From Gymnorhina tibicen (Eukaryota > Chordata > Aves > Passeriformes > Artamidae): DNA of 64,000 nucleotides. The notes beneath the pieces were generated by a model. That model was not told the DNA's origin. It made no database searches and worked only from the letters and a program-made list of their open reading frames with translations. A program made the translations under genes and the position numbers. Each line of letters opens with the position of its first letter. Within the stretch, counting starts at the first letter, position 1. The stretch lies in the NCBI GenBank assembly GCA_013399875.1, contig VXAZ01009653.1, forward strand, positions 909,182-973,181, given 5' to 3'. Of the stretch, positions 1 through 11,442 are shown piece by piece.

Positions 1-548
1 TTTCCTCCAATTAATTTCATTAAGATAGAAGAGTAGATTTATGCCAATTTACACAAGCTTGGTGTCATGCAATGGCCAGCTCTCAGTAAGCTTAAAGAGA
101 TGATTATGGGGCCACAGTTGCCAGCATGAGGCATTAGAGACCTCCCTGGTTAATTGATACTTGTCTTTCCTGGAGAAAAACTGCGAAATGAGGTAACCTG
201 ATGTTTGTTCTCAGTCTGTTGATAACATACAAATCGTTTCTGAGCAACAAAGCAGCGGGTTAGCAGTGCCCTAGCAATGCACAGCAAAATAGGAGTATGT
301 GCAAATGGAAAATTTTCCATTCCCGTGCCCTGCTGAGGGCTGAAAGGGGGGCAGGGATGGGTTTCACTCTAAGAGTCACCTCCGTGAGTTTGAACACGAG
401 CAGGGTTCAGAACTAAGAGTTTCCTCTTGAACTTCCTTCTGCCCTACAGGCAGGATGAGCTCTGGTGCTGGTTTTCCTGAGTCCTTGTAATCTGTTCCCT
501 CACAGCTCTGTGTCTTTACTGTACTAACTCAGAGATTCTCCTTTGCAG
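1..548 (+). other. IQCE: IQCE intron, 3' part
   Basis: The window opens inside an IQCE intron, which ends at a CTTTGCAG acceptor at 541-548. I see no convincing exon in it. A CTACAG acceptor at about 450 is followed by sequence that is open in only one frame and has a poor donor. Confidence 0.7.
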
Positions 549-644
549 GCTCCACCAGTCTGCACAGTTACAGGCAATGTAAATCACAGGAAAGAACAAG
601 CAGCCAAAATTATCCAGACATGCTGGAAGATGTACAAAAACAAG
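549..644 (+). CDS. IQCE: IQCE coding exon (IQ motif 1)
   Basis: 96 bases, phase 0 at both ends, flanked by CTTTGCAG and GTGAGA. It encodes 32 residues starting APPVCTVTG and ending in the IQ core IIQTCWKMYKNK, whose hydrophobic-Q-x3-K pattern has Trp at the usual bulky position. The next 24-base exon completes the helix. Confidence 0.85.
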
Positions 645-3600
645 GTGAGATTCTCCTATCAGGGAACAGCAAGGACATCCCCCTCTGAATCTGACTCTTG
701 TTTTACCATCTATCCACACATCTTGAAAGATTGAAAGGTTTTATTTCCTTGAGTTTGGCAAGGGTTAGGACAGGTGTTTTCTGTGTCTTTCAATGATTGG
801 GAAAATTTGGAAAATCTTTACTAGCTAAAACTTTCATATATTTGTGGCATTAACATGGGCATTTTTCATTTCAGAAAGAAGAAATTGCTCTGGATGAGGT
901 GAGTGTGTTTATGACACCCAACAAAACAGTACAACAGATTTAATTTGTATCAAAGGGCAAACAACCAGTACAATACTTGTTCTTCAGGCTGGCTGTAATC
1001 TTCCTTATGACATCCTGATTTTGTTTCGTGTATTTTGTCAGTGATATCAAATTTTCCATAGTTGGTACCTTCTGCAAGATGAAAACTGCTGAAAATTCTG
1101 AACAAAATCTGATACCAACAGACAGGAAAGTCTTTCTGAATGCGAAAATTCTAATCATGATTTAATTTTCATTATGATGAAGCTTCAGAAAGATTTGAAG
1201 TAGGATTTGAAACTTTTGCTAAGGAGAAACGTCTGTGAGAATTATGAGGACACTGACAAGTTTGTCACTTCTTGATGAATGTTTTGCAAAAGGGTTTTAA
1301 TTAAACTGTTATTTTCAAATAGCACAATGTGGCATCTTACCTTTGTTTCTTCCAGAACATTAAAAATCCCACTTTCAGAAATCAGAACTAATTCTAACCA
1401 CGTGACACAAACATGCTGTTCTAAATGCTTTTTGTTGATTATAACCCAGTAAAATCTCGGAGGGGAGTGGAAGGCCTTACATTGAGTGTAATCACCACAA
1501 GGTCTGCCAGGCTTGGCTTGGTTTGTGATTGTAGCAGAGCATCTCAGAGCCCTCTGGGTAGCCAGAATCTAATGTGGGAACGGGAGCATGGTGCTGTGAT
1601 GGTGAAAGATAGTCTGGTGTTGGCAACTAGAACTTCACTGCATTCGATAGGAGCAGTCCTGAACACCTCCCAGATGGAGTTTAAACCCCAGAGCTGACCC
1701 TGGAGGTGGAATGTCTGTGGGTTACCTTTCAGAGGAGCTAATGGCTGCTTCCCTCCATGCCAGGCAGCTGTTCTGCTCCAGGCAGCCTTCAGAGGACATT
1801 CAGCTCGACAGAAAGTGCTGCTGGATAATGGGGTGCCTGATGCAAAGTGTCACACCAAGGTAACTGTGGGGGCAGATGGGGATCCCAGCATCTCTGTGTT
1901 TATCTTGCAGTGTAAAGGACTTTGCTTCCAGGCTTAATTTGTTGAATCACCTGGTGATTGTTTTAATGTGCTGGCTGGCAACACCACTGTAACTCTAGAA
2001 AGATACTGAGCTCATTCCCCGGCTTCCCTTCTTACTTTCTGTAGTTCACACTTTTTCTTAGAAGTAAAGATGTAACTTCTCAGCCTTGTGGCCTGTAAGA
2101 CTGTAGCTAGGTCTCTTTTTTTTTCCTGGTTCTCCCATCAGATAACACACCCTTTAACTCTTTAATTGGGAGAGTTGTTCAAAACTTTACCTGCTCTCAG
2201 GTGTTCACTACTCAGTCACTGAAGTCATAGGTAAACTTTTTTCACCAAAGTTCCACAATAAGAATCTGGAAAACATCTTTTATTGGATTGAAAAGTAAAG
2301 GACTCTTGGTATGGCATGCTCAGCCCGAGTTGGTGTCCTCTATCATGTCCAGTTTGCTCCAGGTTATTTAGTTCTGAATATGAAAAAATTTCCTTACCAA
2401 TTAAACATTCAGTTTCTGTAAATCATTTGCCAGGTTAAATAAATATCCTTTGGACCTTTAGCAGGCTATGGTTAATTTGTAATTCTCCATCCAGATTGTC
2501 CATCTGATTGGCACTTTACATGCTCTTTGATTCTGCTAAACTGGCCCAGTGTAGGAGGACTGAATACTTGGCTTGATACAAGTAGAAGATAAATCCATTA
2601 TGAAGGTTGTCTTACCTCCTTAATCTTCAAAAGGTTTCCTTCCTGGAAAATAAATGAACTTTCCTTGCAGGTGTCTGCTCTTTCATTAATTGAATGCTGA
2701 TGCTTCAAAGCTTATATGATGATCAGATTTGCATTTCCTGCTGATTTAGTCTTACAGAACCTTAAAAACTGCAGACCAAAAGATGGGGATGTTTGTTCTA
2801 CTGCCAGTTTCACAATCAAGAGTGAGATTGTGAAAGGTTCTATCCAGCTTCTGTGCAATCTGTAAAAGGTCAGTTTTCTTTAATCTGATTGCTTTGCAGA
2901 ACTCCTGCCTGTCTTCCACATCAGACTCCTTGAGCTTTTCTTCTGATTGCAAGGAGAGAGATGAGATTGTGACATTCATCCAGTCCATTTTCAGGGCTCA
3001 CTTAGCACGCACAGGACTGCTTCAGGAGAGGTAAGTGAGCAGTAGATACTTCTGCAACATGCAGTAGCAAAATCATTTTTATTACAGGAGAGGAGTATTT
3101 TTTTAATAGAAATTTAGTGTGGGTTCCTTGGCAGAGAAGGAGAACAAGGCCATTGTTACAAAAAAGACAAAGGGAGAGCTTGTTCCTGAGAAGATTCAAA
3201 AGATGTGCAACTAAAAGGAGCTTTGTGGCTGCAGGAGTCTTCCCCTGTCCTGCTGCATGTTCTCTTCCATAGCAGTGAGTAAAGGTAAAGTAAAATAATT
3301 ACCCTTTGGAACAGAAAGGTCACTGTTGCTATCACACAGATTTGCTTAATGTGTGAATCTGAAGCCCTGACATGTGCAGGTAAAAGGGTTATGTGGAGGA
3401 AGAAGAGGGAAAAGCTACAATGCCATCAAGTGACTTAGGCAGAGTGCAGGGATTTGATTACTGCTTAGGTTTATGGTGACTCTGCCTTGAAAAATACTTC
3501 CTTTCTCTCCAGGGTTTACTGGTCTGAAAGTTTTTAATGTTGGCTGCCATGGTTACAAGGAGAGTTACGTGGTTGTCACCTCACCTCAGTGTCTGGGTTC

Positions 3601-6600
3601 ACTTCTGCAGGTGATAAGGCAGCAACACAAGAAACTTTTCAGCACACCCTGTGAGCACTGTTCAGTGCCTCATGCTCTGAGTGTGTCTCTTTGCAGGCCC
3701 TCTGTGCCCAGTGCCACCAGTGGGAAAGCAGATCCTGCAGTTTACATCACAGAGAAGAAACCGGTCTCAGCACCACTCCAGAGACCTCCAGTCCTCACTT
3801 CTCCTCTTCCTGGTAATCTCCCTCCCCTGTGTTCAAAAGTCTGGGTGTTTTGAGTGGGTGCATGTACAGTTTTATAGAGAACATCTGCATGTGCATACAC
3901 ATGTGCAAGTGCGTCCTTGTACTCCATGTGTGTGGCTTCATTTGGTGACATGTTGCTTTTACTGGCACGTGCAGTTCCCTACATAAAAAATAAAAGTCTC
4001 AGCACCAGCTTCTTCACAGTGCTTTGTCTGTTTGTCCCAGCTGTGGTTTGGAAGGTCTCTCTGGTGTAAGTGGCAATTATTGAGGGAACGTGGTGTTCCC
4101 CTGCATTGCCTCTCTGCTTCCTTTTCAGCCCTGGAGTGTGGTACTTCCCATCACATTTTGGGCCCTTAGCCATAGACAAGCCGAGAGCATTTCCACCACC
4201 CTGACTTAGTTTCTGCAGAAGACAGACAGACATCTGCTGAAACGAGCCATCCTAGGCAGCCATGTGCATTTAGTCACGTTTTTTTAGCAGTCTTCAGTTG
4301 CTGCAGTAAGGGGAAAAATGGAGTCCTGGATAACCTTGCCAGCAAGTACTACTGTAATACAAACTGAGAAAATCTGTCTCTTTTATGGCTCTTGTGCCAT
4401 TTGGTTTTCTTCTTGAGTTCTTTATTGCTGTTTGTGAGAAGATGGAGTTAAAGCCAAAGAGGCTTTTTAGGAGGATGTTAGAAGTACTGAGTAAGAAGGG
4501 CAAAACAATGCTGCAGCTTCAAAGGAGTTAAATTGAAAAAGGCTGGTTCTGTCCAGAGTGGGATATTTTAGGCTTTTATGGACCAGTTGGGGGAAAAAGG
4601 AGCAACTTTGAGTGTGACCTGAGACACACTGACTTGGTTTTTTTGTCAATGAAAAGCTGCCAGTCCCTGCAGACTTGCTCAGAGACAGAGAATGCTGTAA
4701 GGAGTGAGGCTGTTTCCCTAAGATAGGAGGTGGGGAATAAGCCAGATTTGCAAGGGTTGTGAAAACAGAGGTAACACTTCAGTGGAAGAAAATGTGTTTA
4801 AGAAACTTCACTGTGTTCCATATTTCCACATTCAGAGGCACGTTCTACTTTGTGAAGGAGTAGGTAGCACTTGCTTCTGAAGATGTTTGAGTTTTGAGTG
4901 ACTTTAATTATGGCTGGTGATAGTATCCAGAAAAAAAAAGTGTTGCAGCACCCTGTTTTGCCTGAGCTCCACTGCAGTAGTGATTATTGGCATGCTCACT
5001 CTAAAGCCAGAGCAAATCAGTTGTGAAATTCTACTCAAAGAGAAAGAATCCCTTAAATATGCTTAGTCCTCCTAAGACCCAAAGAGGAATGTAAGATGAA
5101 GCTAGTCCAGTACAGTCATACGAGTACCAGCAGAGCACAGTCATTGTCTAGCTATGAAGTCTCCTAAACTAAGTTTTATTGCAGATTATGATGACAAGTT
5201 GTTGAGTGAAGAAGTTCTGGAATAGTTTATACTGGAAGAGAGAGAGAGGAAACCATACTTTCAAACTTTCTTCCTTGCAGTCCTTTACTGGTGAATATCA
5301 AGAAGGAGCGATTGTGAGCAGAGCAGGTTTTGTTTGCTGCTGATGTTGTGAATGTGTTTTCAAACTCTGGGATGAGGACAGAATGTGTCCAGGTGGTTTG
5401 TGGAGAGGCACACTGGGGATGTGCTTCTGTAACTGCACAGCTGCCCAAGAGACTGTCTGGCACTGAGCTCTCTCAAGTATTTGGAGTGTTTAACCAAAAT
5501 CTCACACAAGATGAATTGGGAAAAACCTCCTAAAGGAAGGAGAGCATTCTGGTGTAAATGCAACCCCTCAATGATCTGTTTGGTTGTTTGCCATGTGGAT
5601 TTATGTAGCTTAAACTAAAGTTAACTAAAAGTCCACCCCCTGCCATTCCAAGCTCATGACTGATACAGAAATCCACTGGCAAAATTGGGGTTTGATGGTA
5701 AATTGGGATTTCAGTGGTCATCCTGCAGCTTGGAAAGGACATGAAACAAGGAGCTTGTTGAGCAGCTGAGTGATTTAAAAGCAATCAAATTCTTTTAGCT
5801 TTAAATCATGCAGCTGTTGAACAAGTTCTTTCTTCATTTGTCCCAAGTCCAAACTTGCATTTCATGACCTCTAGGTCTTAAAATGATCTTAGGCTTTCAG
5901 TCAATGTCTATATTGCAATAAATCATTTCAATTCACTACCCTTTTGGCATTATTTTAAGAACAATGGGGAAGATGAAAATGTGTTTTAAAAAACCTTATA
6001 CCTCTGCTAGAATGAATGTATATAATCCTGGTCTAGCATTGCAGACTTGTAATTCATTGTTTGCATCCAGTTAGATGTCTCTGTATTTTCTAGGAAAAGA
6101 AAAAAATTAATTTAAAAGAAAAGTGTATTGTGCAGTGCTGCTTTGCTTGCCTTCAAAACCTGGAGATTTCATAAAGCCATTTCTGCTATTTCCCACGAAA
6201 TGAAACAGATATTAAGGATTCAGTCTGTGAAACTTGGTGGTTTGTTTTGTTCTGTCAGGGGAGTGACAGGAAGGAAGAATATGTTCTGGACATGCACAGC
6301 AATCTTGATTAAGGGCAGTGTTTCTCTGTGCATATTACTGACCACTCTGGCTGCAGCTGTTAACTTCATTTCAGGCTTTCTTGGAATCATAATGAATTTA
6401 CATATAACCCTTAACTCTTATCAGTGCTCACCCTTCACAAGCACAAAGATAAAGTTGATATCAAACTGAAAATGAGGACAAGAAAATTTCATACATCAAG
6501 AGCAGGATATAAACAAGAGTTATTTGGATAATATTAAGCTGTTTCATGTATAGTGTGTTTATTCTTGGAGTTGCTTCTTCTGGTTATCAAGCCTGGTTTT

Positions 6601-8082
6601 GGCAGTTCCTTTTGCTCCTCTGTATCAGCAGTACTACTGTCTGATAAATCTCCCTGAAAAACTCTGACATTATTTGTTGACTGGTGCAGAGAAGAATTTC
6701 ACTTAACTAGAAAATCATGTGTTTCCTTCCTTTATGGGCTGAGGCCAATGTAATGGCCTCCCTGCATCCATCCCCCTTGCCATTCACAGGCTCTGTCTGT
6801 CACTCTTTTCCTATTCCTGGGCCAGTTGTGGTCCCTTTTCTTTATTCCACATTCCAGTTTCTGTGTATGCCTTCTCTTCCATACTAGGAGATCTTTTTCC
6901 TGTGTCAGGAAGCTCTTACTTCACTACAAGACCTGTGGCAGGTCTGTTCTCCCCGGGTAATATTCTCTGTGTGCCCTCCAATTCAGGTCAGAACCTCAGA
7001 CTATGGCTTCTTGCCTGTTTCCTCGTTCTACCACAGGTTCTCTTGATTTGTTTTCTTCTCTGGGAGAGTCTTTTCAGAGAATTTATGTTTGAAACTGAAG
7101 AATAAGTGGAGCTGAGGGAAGAATATTGTGCTAGGAGGTATTAATAGCTGAGGGGAGGATATTGTGCTAGAAGGTATTAATAGCAGTCATCATTTAGTTC
7201 CTACATTTGTTGCAGAGGGGTTATAAGCTGCTGGTTCTGCTCTTCCTGTGTCAGGGACTTTGTACATATTCATTTTACTTCTCTGATTGTCCAGCATGTA
7301 CTGGAATCATCAAGAATATCTGTTCACACCCTGAACACTTCTTCAAACATTGGAGTGGATGAGATGCCTAGAAACGCATCCAGAAAAATGGCAAAGAAGC
7401 AAAAGAAAAAATAAAGGGAAAAACCCCAATGGTGTGGTCACTATTTTTATTGTCATTACAGTAGAACAGCATGTGAATATTATTTTGGGTATTTTACATG
7501 TATAAGGGTTAAAGACAGTGACTGAGAGCTTCTACCTTTGTTTGTATCTATTTCCCTCTGTTCCATCTATATCTGAGTCAAGTTCTCAGTGTGACCTTTC
7601 TGCTTAGTTTAAGCTTGGGTCAATTTTTCCTTTTCCGGCCATTTAATAAATACTTGGTTTTGACCTGCCGTGGCTTCAGTATCAAATGGCTTTACTTGGT
7701 GTGTGTAATCCCTTGCAAAGATTTAAAGGCATTAAGACAGCTCATGGATGGTCAGTGTGTCAGCTCAACCCTTGCTGTGCTCTCTGGTTCATTAAAGAGG
7801 AACAGAAATAGCTCCATGCAGAAGAAGATAGATCAGAGTCATCCATAACTGGATGACTCCAGGTAAGCTTGGAAATTTAATGGCTCAGAGAGTACCACAC
7901 TTGCCACAAGGGCTTGTTTTGGTCAGTGCTGTTTGTTGATGACCTTGTTTGCTGGAATAATTTCAGGCAGGCCCTCGTCTGCTCCCGCCGTGCCCCTGGA
8001 TGAGGCTCACTCCGACGACTCCGATGACGTTGTTGTTGTCCCTCCCTTGCTGCAGGTGAAGAAAAGCTACACCCACTTCTAA
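549..8082 (+). CDS. IQCE: IQCE, C-terminal 192 residues (partial; six exons)
   Basis: Join 549-644, 875-898, 1764-1859, 2900-3030, 3697-3812 and 7967-8082. Every junction has AG acceptors and GT donors, and the phases agree (0,0,0,2,1), giving one open frame to a TAA at 8080-8082. Visible motifs are an IQ motif in the first exon (AAKIIQTCWKMYKNK), a second in the third exon (AAVLLQAAFRGHSAR), an IQ-like stretch in the fourth (FIQSIFRAHLART), then a Ser/Pro-rich tail with an acidic DDSDD run before the C-terminus KKSYTHF. IQ motifs bind calmodulin or related EF-hand proteins. Known for the family: IQCE works with EFCAB7 to anchor EVC-EVC2 at the base of primary cilia for Hedgehog signalling, and human loss causes postaxial polydactyly. 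The identification rests on the IQ layout, the acidic C-terminus and the neighbour TTYH3 downstream in the same orientation, as in mammals. The N-terminal part, including the coiled coil, lies before the window. Confidence 0.85.
875..898 (+). CDS. IQCE: IQCE 24-base micro-exon
   Basis: Eight codons (KEEIALDE) between TTTCAG and GTGAGT, phase 0 at both ends. It links IQ motif 1 to the exon carrying IQ motif 2. Being this short and in-frame, it could be skipped without a frameshift. Confidence 0.75.
899..1763 (+). other. IQCE: IQCE intron (865 bases)
   Basis: AT-rich intron with a GTGAGT donor and a GCCAG acceptor. No further exon, repeat or RNA gene was recognised. Confidence 0.7.
1764..1859 (+). 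CDS. IQCE: IQCE coding exon (IQ motif 2)
   Basis: 96 bases, phase 0 at both ends, flanked by TGCCAG and GTAACT. The 32 residues begin directly with the IQ motif AAVLLQAAFRGHSARQ, the best match to IQxxxRGxxxR in the window, and end in the Cys/His/Lys-containing CHTK. This motif is the clearest single piece of evidence for an IQ-domain gene here. Confidence 0.88.
1860..2899 (+). other. IQCE: IQCE intron (1040 bases)
   Basis: Ordinary intron sequence running from GTAACT to a TTTGCAG acceptor. Nothing further was recognised. An open frame on the opposite strand at 2752-2988 is the shadow of the next exon. Confidence 0.7.
2900..3030 (+). CDS. IQCE: IQCE coding exon (Ser-rich linker and third IQ-like motif)
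   Basis: 131 bases, starting in phase 0 and ending two bases into a codon, with TTTGCAG acceptor and GTAAGT donor. It encodes a serine-rich stretch (NSCLSSTSDSLSFSSDC), then a charged helix with FIQSIFRAHLART, an IQ-like motif with Ala where the usual Gly sits, and ends GLLQER once joined to the next exon. Confidence 0.82.
3031..3696 (+). other. IQCE: IQCE intron (666 bases)
   Basis: Intron with a strong GTAAGT donor and a CTCTTTGCAG acceptor. No other feature seen. Confidence 0.7.
3697..3812 (+). CDS. IQCE: IQCE coding exon (Pro/Ser-rich)
   Basis: 116 bases. The first base completes an Arg codon and the last is the first base of a Gly codon finished by the final exon. It encodes PSVPSATSGKADPAVYITEK followed by a proline-rich stretch, probably disordered. 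Acceptor TTTGCAG, donor GTAATC. Confidence 0.8.
7112..7183. repeat. 36-base tandem duplication (two copies)
   Basis: Copies at 7112-7147 and 7148-7183 differ at three positions, all transitions, so the duplication is fairly recent. Each copy holds AATATTGTGCTAG or GATATTGTGCTAG and ends GTATTAATAG. Intronic; no function evident. Confidence 0.9.
7295..7414 (+). other. IQCE: Possible alternative IQCE terminal exon
   Basis: A good pyrimidine tract and CCAG at 7291-7294 are followed by 39 open codons (HVLESSRISVHTLN at the start, KMAKKQKKK at the end). The TAA stop at 7412-7414 sits inside an AATAAA at 7410-7415, with a GT-rich stretch about 15 bases further on. The frame is phase 0, so it could join the donors at 644, 898 or 1859 but not those at 3030 or 3812. 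It could equally be chance, since 39 open codons are not rare. Confidence 0.2.
7967..8082 (+). CDS. IQCE: IQCE last coding exon
   Basis: 116 bases to the TAA. Using the TTTCAG at 7961-7966 as acceptor keeps the frame; the nearby GCAG at 7967-7970 would break it. It encodes GRPSSAPAVPLDEA, an acidic HSDDSDDVVVV segment and the basic tail KKSYTHF. An acidic Ser/Asp patch followed by valines and a short basic end is the recognisable IQCE-type C-terminus. Confidence 0.85.
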
Positions 8083-11000
8083 GGTTTGGTAACAGGCTCT
8101 GATGATCTTGAATTATTTGATTCACAAACAAAACTATTTGTACCAAGATCAAGCATATCAAAGATGGAAAAGGGGGGAATGTCAGTCCCTTTTTAATGAC
8201 AGTTGACATGTTTTCAGCCATAAATGAGTAATTCTTTGGTATGTTGTCTGTGCAGACTTTATGGCTAAAAGCCACTGACTAACTGTTAACCTTACCCTCC
8301 TGGTACACAGAGAGTTTGGATTTAAAAACTTAACCAAAACACTTTAATAATTAATCTGTTTCACAATGAGGATTATAAATTCGGTTGCCAAATTTAAATG
8401 AAAGCAATAAAGCCTTAAGCTATTTCATGTAAAACAAAGTTTTGTTTCAGGTCAACTAAAATAATTTGTTTATTCAGAAAGTGGTCAATGACATAATTTC
8501 AGTTTTCAGCTCGTGTATGCAAAGGGGTACAACTGGTGTTTGTTATCTGTGCTTCACTATTTAAAATTTTTACTATGTCATATTTGAATATCTTTTTTGT
8601 TTATTTTTATACTGAACATTTACAGTCTGTGCAGACCTTGTAAAGGCTTTTGGAAAGCCATTTCTTTGTCATAGGGCTATTCTAGGCCTACTGTATCAGC
8701 TGGGTTTTCTTATTTATTGACCTTTTCCACGTGTGTGTATGATGATATGTGTAGTTGTGTTTTCTGCTGAAATGTCTGATGACATAATCAGCTTTTTGGA
8801 TTTGTCAGGGCAGGTGTGTAATAGCGGGAGTGTGCTGTGAAGGGATACCCTTGTGAGTGCTTCTTCTGTTTAAAAAATCACAAATTACATGTGTTTTGCA
8901 GGGTCAGCTCTTAATATGTGAAAACATTTGACACAGGAGATAGAACTGTCTGGAGTGTTCACCTGACTGCATTGCTCGTACCTAATCCATGCAGTTTGGT
9001 TTGGGAACAGAACTGGTAGGTTGGATTATAACAGAAATTAGGACTGCATCCAGAAAAAGCACTCACAATATCCATGGAAAGACCAAAGACCTGATGGGCT
9101 GTGGAGGATATAATCAGAGGGGTCTTTCCTGATCTTCTCTGCAGATTGTACTTTTTGACTGCATAGTTCCTGCTGTCGTACCAATATCCTTCAAAGACAT
9201 TGAAATGTGTGGGGGTTTTTTTAAGGTGAACTAGATAGGTCATGATACTTATTGAAAGGGGAATTTAATTTTAAAAGCACACAGTGAAGGTTTTCTGGAA
9301 ACACTAATGGTTTCTTTGTCATCAAAAAGTAATAAAGTCTCCTGTAAACAGAAAGCACACTCTTAAATATAAGATTTTTATCACCTTTTCTTTTCTAAAT
9401 TAAAAATCAGTCACCACTGTTTCTCAGAATACCAATAAGTCAGGGCTGTCTCAGTTCTGTGATTTCAATGAAGCACTATCTGAGGCTTATCATAGTTTGT
9501 GCCAGTACTTGCAGCCAAAGAGGAAACTGGATGGCTGCAGCACAATGCAGCTGATTTCATTTAATCCCATCGGTGGAAACGCTGCCTGTGCTATTTCCAA
9601 AGGCAGTTTTGGGAGCTCTCCATACCCAAAGCAGTCTGAAGAATGTCATTTGCACTCCCAATGGGTAAATTTTTCCTGCTGGTGCTTTGGTCACATGACT
9701 GTCATCTGCAGGAAGGATAAAAAAATATACATAAAATAAAAGGGATAGAATCCTTTTCGTAGAAGCTGGGATCTGTTTCCCTCTTTTTCTGGAAGTCACA
9801 TTAAGAAGAAGGGTTATTTTGCTAAATGGAAGCAGTGCTGGACTGAGTTGTTGTGTATAATATTTCAGGTCTGTAACTGTGACTCTGTCATGGATCTCTC
9901 CGGAGAGTAACCAGAGATGAGGTCTGACACATTAAGGGGAGCGTGTGTAATGTGTCAGGATCAAGACTGATACCAAACACTGCCTAGCTGTCATCCTATA
10001 GGGAAATACTGGGGCAGCAAATACAATAAAGAAAACATTCTTTTACTTCATTGTGCTGTAATGAGCAAGATGAAAGTATTAGGAAGTTGATACAGAGCAG
10101 AAGGACTTGTGTTTGACCTGAGCATGTGACCAGCAGTAGCACTGTCAATAGACAAATTCTGGGATCAAGGGGAGATAGTACCTTGGGATGAACCAAGCAC
10201 AGGCAGAAATCAGGGTGAAAAGGAGCAAGTGGGTGCTCCTGGGGTGGATGAAAATGTGTGTAAACTTTCTAAATTTGGGGTTGCTATCTCCTAGCTATCA
10301 AAAATCTGATACTAACCTTGAGCTGGGCTTCAAACTCGTATCTTTACTTTGGAAGAGAATTATATGCTCACTACACATCAGAGGTTTGGTGTGGTAGAGT
10401 AGGGAGAGAAACCTGCACAGTATTAGCCTTATGTGTTATTCTGTAGTATACTGTGATGGGATGTGTTGAAGGGAGTAGTGATTGACACTAGGTTTTGTTC
10501 TGTGGTTATCTGTCTGAATGCCAGTGCCCATAAATCTGGGAAGAATTGTGGCACATAGAGGGAAGAAAAAGTTAAGTTTTGAACAAATGGCATTTTTCCT
10601 CACCAGGGAGCTGAGGACGGTAAAAGTCAGCTTGGCTCAAACCTGCCAAGATAGGCTCAACACAAACACTGTGTCTGACAAACGCCTCTGTAGAAAGCCC
10701 TGGAAACCTTGTGGGGGTGTCAAGGTCTTGAATTAAAATTCAACTCCCCTGTACCCTATGTAATCTAAAAGCACACTTCCCACTCTGTCGATAAGGAATA
10801 TTGTTTCTGACTTAAAACCTTCTGCAGTTTACAGCAGTGTTTAGTTAGAGATTGTGTGTGAGTACAGAGATCTGACTTTAATGGGACATTATCTCTCTTG
10901 ATCTCTTTTTGCCCTTAAGTGCCTTTGCCTGTAAATCTTTACTGAGGCATCAAGACCTGAAAACTGTATTGTTTCCTGCATAGCTATAAAAATAATCCCT

Positions 11001-11205
11001 GCACAGGCAACTTCTAATGTAGTCAAAATGGAAAAAGATTAATCTTGGCATATGAGAGCACCATTAATTTTTATGATCTTTTTAATATTTAGAACTGTGC
11101 AAGTATTTTATGTAATTTATTTTGGGATCTCTGAAAAGCCAAAACAATTGCAATGTATTTTCTTTGAATTGTTGAATTTTGAAATAAAGTTTATAACCGA
11201 ATGTT
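8083..11205 (+). other. IQCE: Probable IQCE 3' UTR
   Basis: AT-rich, no splice signals needed and no recognisable coding. AATAAA hexamers occur at 8406, 9331, 10025 and 11183. The last is best supported because a GT-rich element follows it, so I place the distal 3' end near 11205; the earlier ones could give shorter UTRs. Short open frames within it look spurious. Confidence 0.5.
11183..11188 (+). promoter_or_regulatory. IQCE: Poly(A) signal AATAAA, likely distal IQCE end
   Basis: AATAAA followed about 20 bases later by a TGTTGATGTGTTTGTGCTG stretch, the usual arrangement of a cleavage site with a GU-rich downstream element. Composition changes to less AT-rich sequence after it. Confidence 0.6.
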
Positions 11206-11373
11206 GATGTGTTTGTGCTGCTGCTGCTGTATTTTCATTGCCCCTCTGGCCTCTGCTGCATGCTCCTGTATTCTCTTTGCACCTGGGCTGACCTTTTAAC
11301 CCTGATTTCCTGAGTGGACAGTAACAAGATAACTCTGAAACATGTAGGGTGTGAAATTTCTTCTTTCTTCTAG

Positions 11374-11442
11374 TGCAGGTTCAAGGTTGTCCCATGAGGA
11401 ATGAGCAGTGTTCCTGACCAAAGCGTGGTGGAACCAAAAGAG
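11374..11442 (+). other. Candidate splice-flanked mini-exon with ATG
   Basis: A strong pyrimidine tract ending TTCTTCTAG at 11373 precedes 69 bases that end at a GTAATG donor at 11443. An ATG at 11401 opens 14 codons (MSSVPDQSVVEPKE) that reach the donor exactly in phase 0. TTYH3 exon 2 also begins in phase 0, so it could in principle serve as an alternative 5' coding exon. No gene match was recognised, and chance is the default explanation. Confidence 0.2.

Larger units (their letters stand above)
3813..7966 (+). other. IQCE: IQCE last intron (4154 bases)
   Basis: The largest IQCE intron in the window. It contains a 36-base tandem duplication at 7112-7183 and a possible alternative terminal exon at 7295-7414, listed separately. 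Open frames such as 6128-6469 lack splice or start support and look like chance. Confidence 0.7.

Noticed and set aside
450..487. Possible upstream IQCE exon after a CTACAG acceptor
   Set aside because: Two of three frames stop at once, the only open frame is 12 codons, and the donor (GTAATC) is weak.
6128..6469. 113-codon frame in the last IQCE intron with a hydrophobic segment
   Set aside because: The frame begins at TTG and the first ATG is well inside it; it has no acceptor or donor of matching phase.
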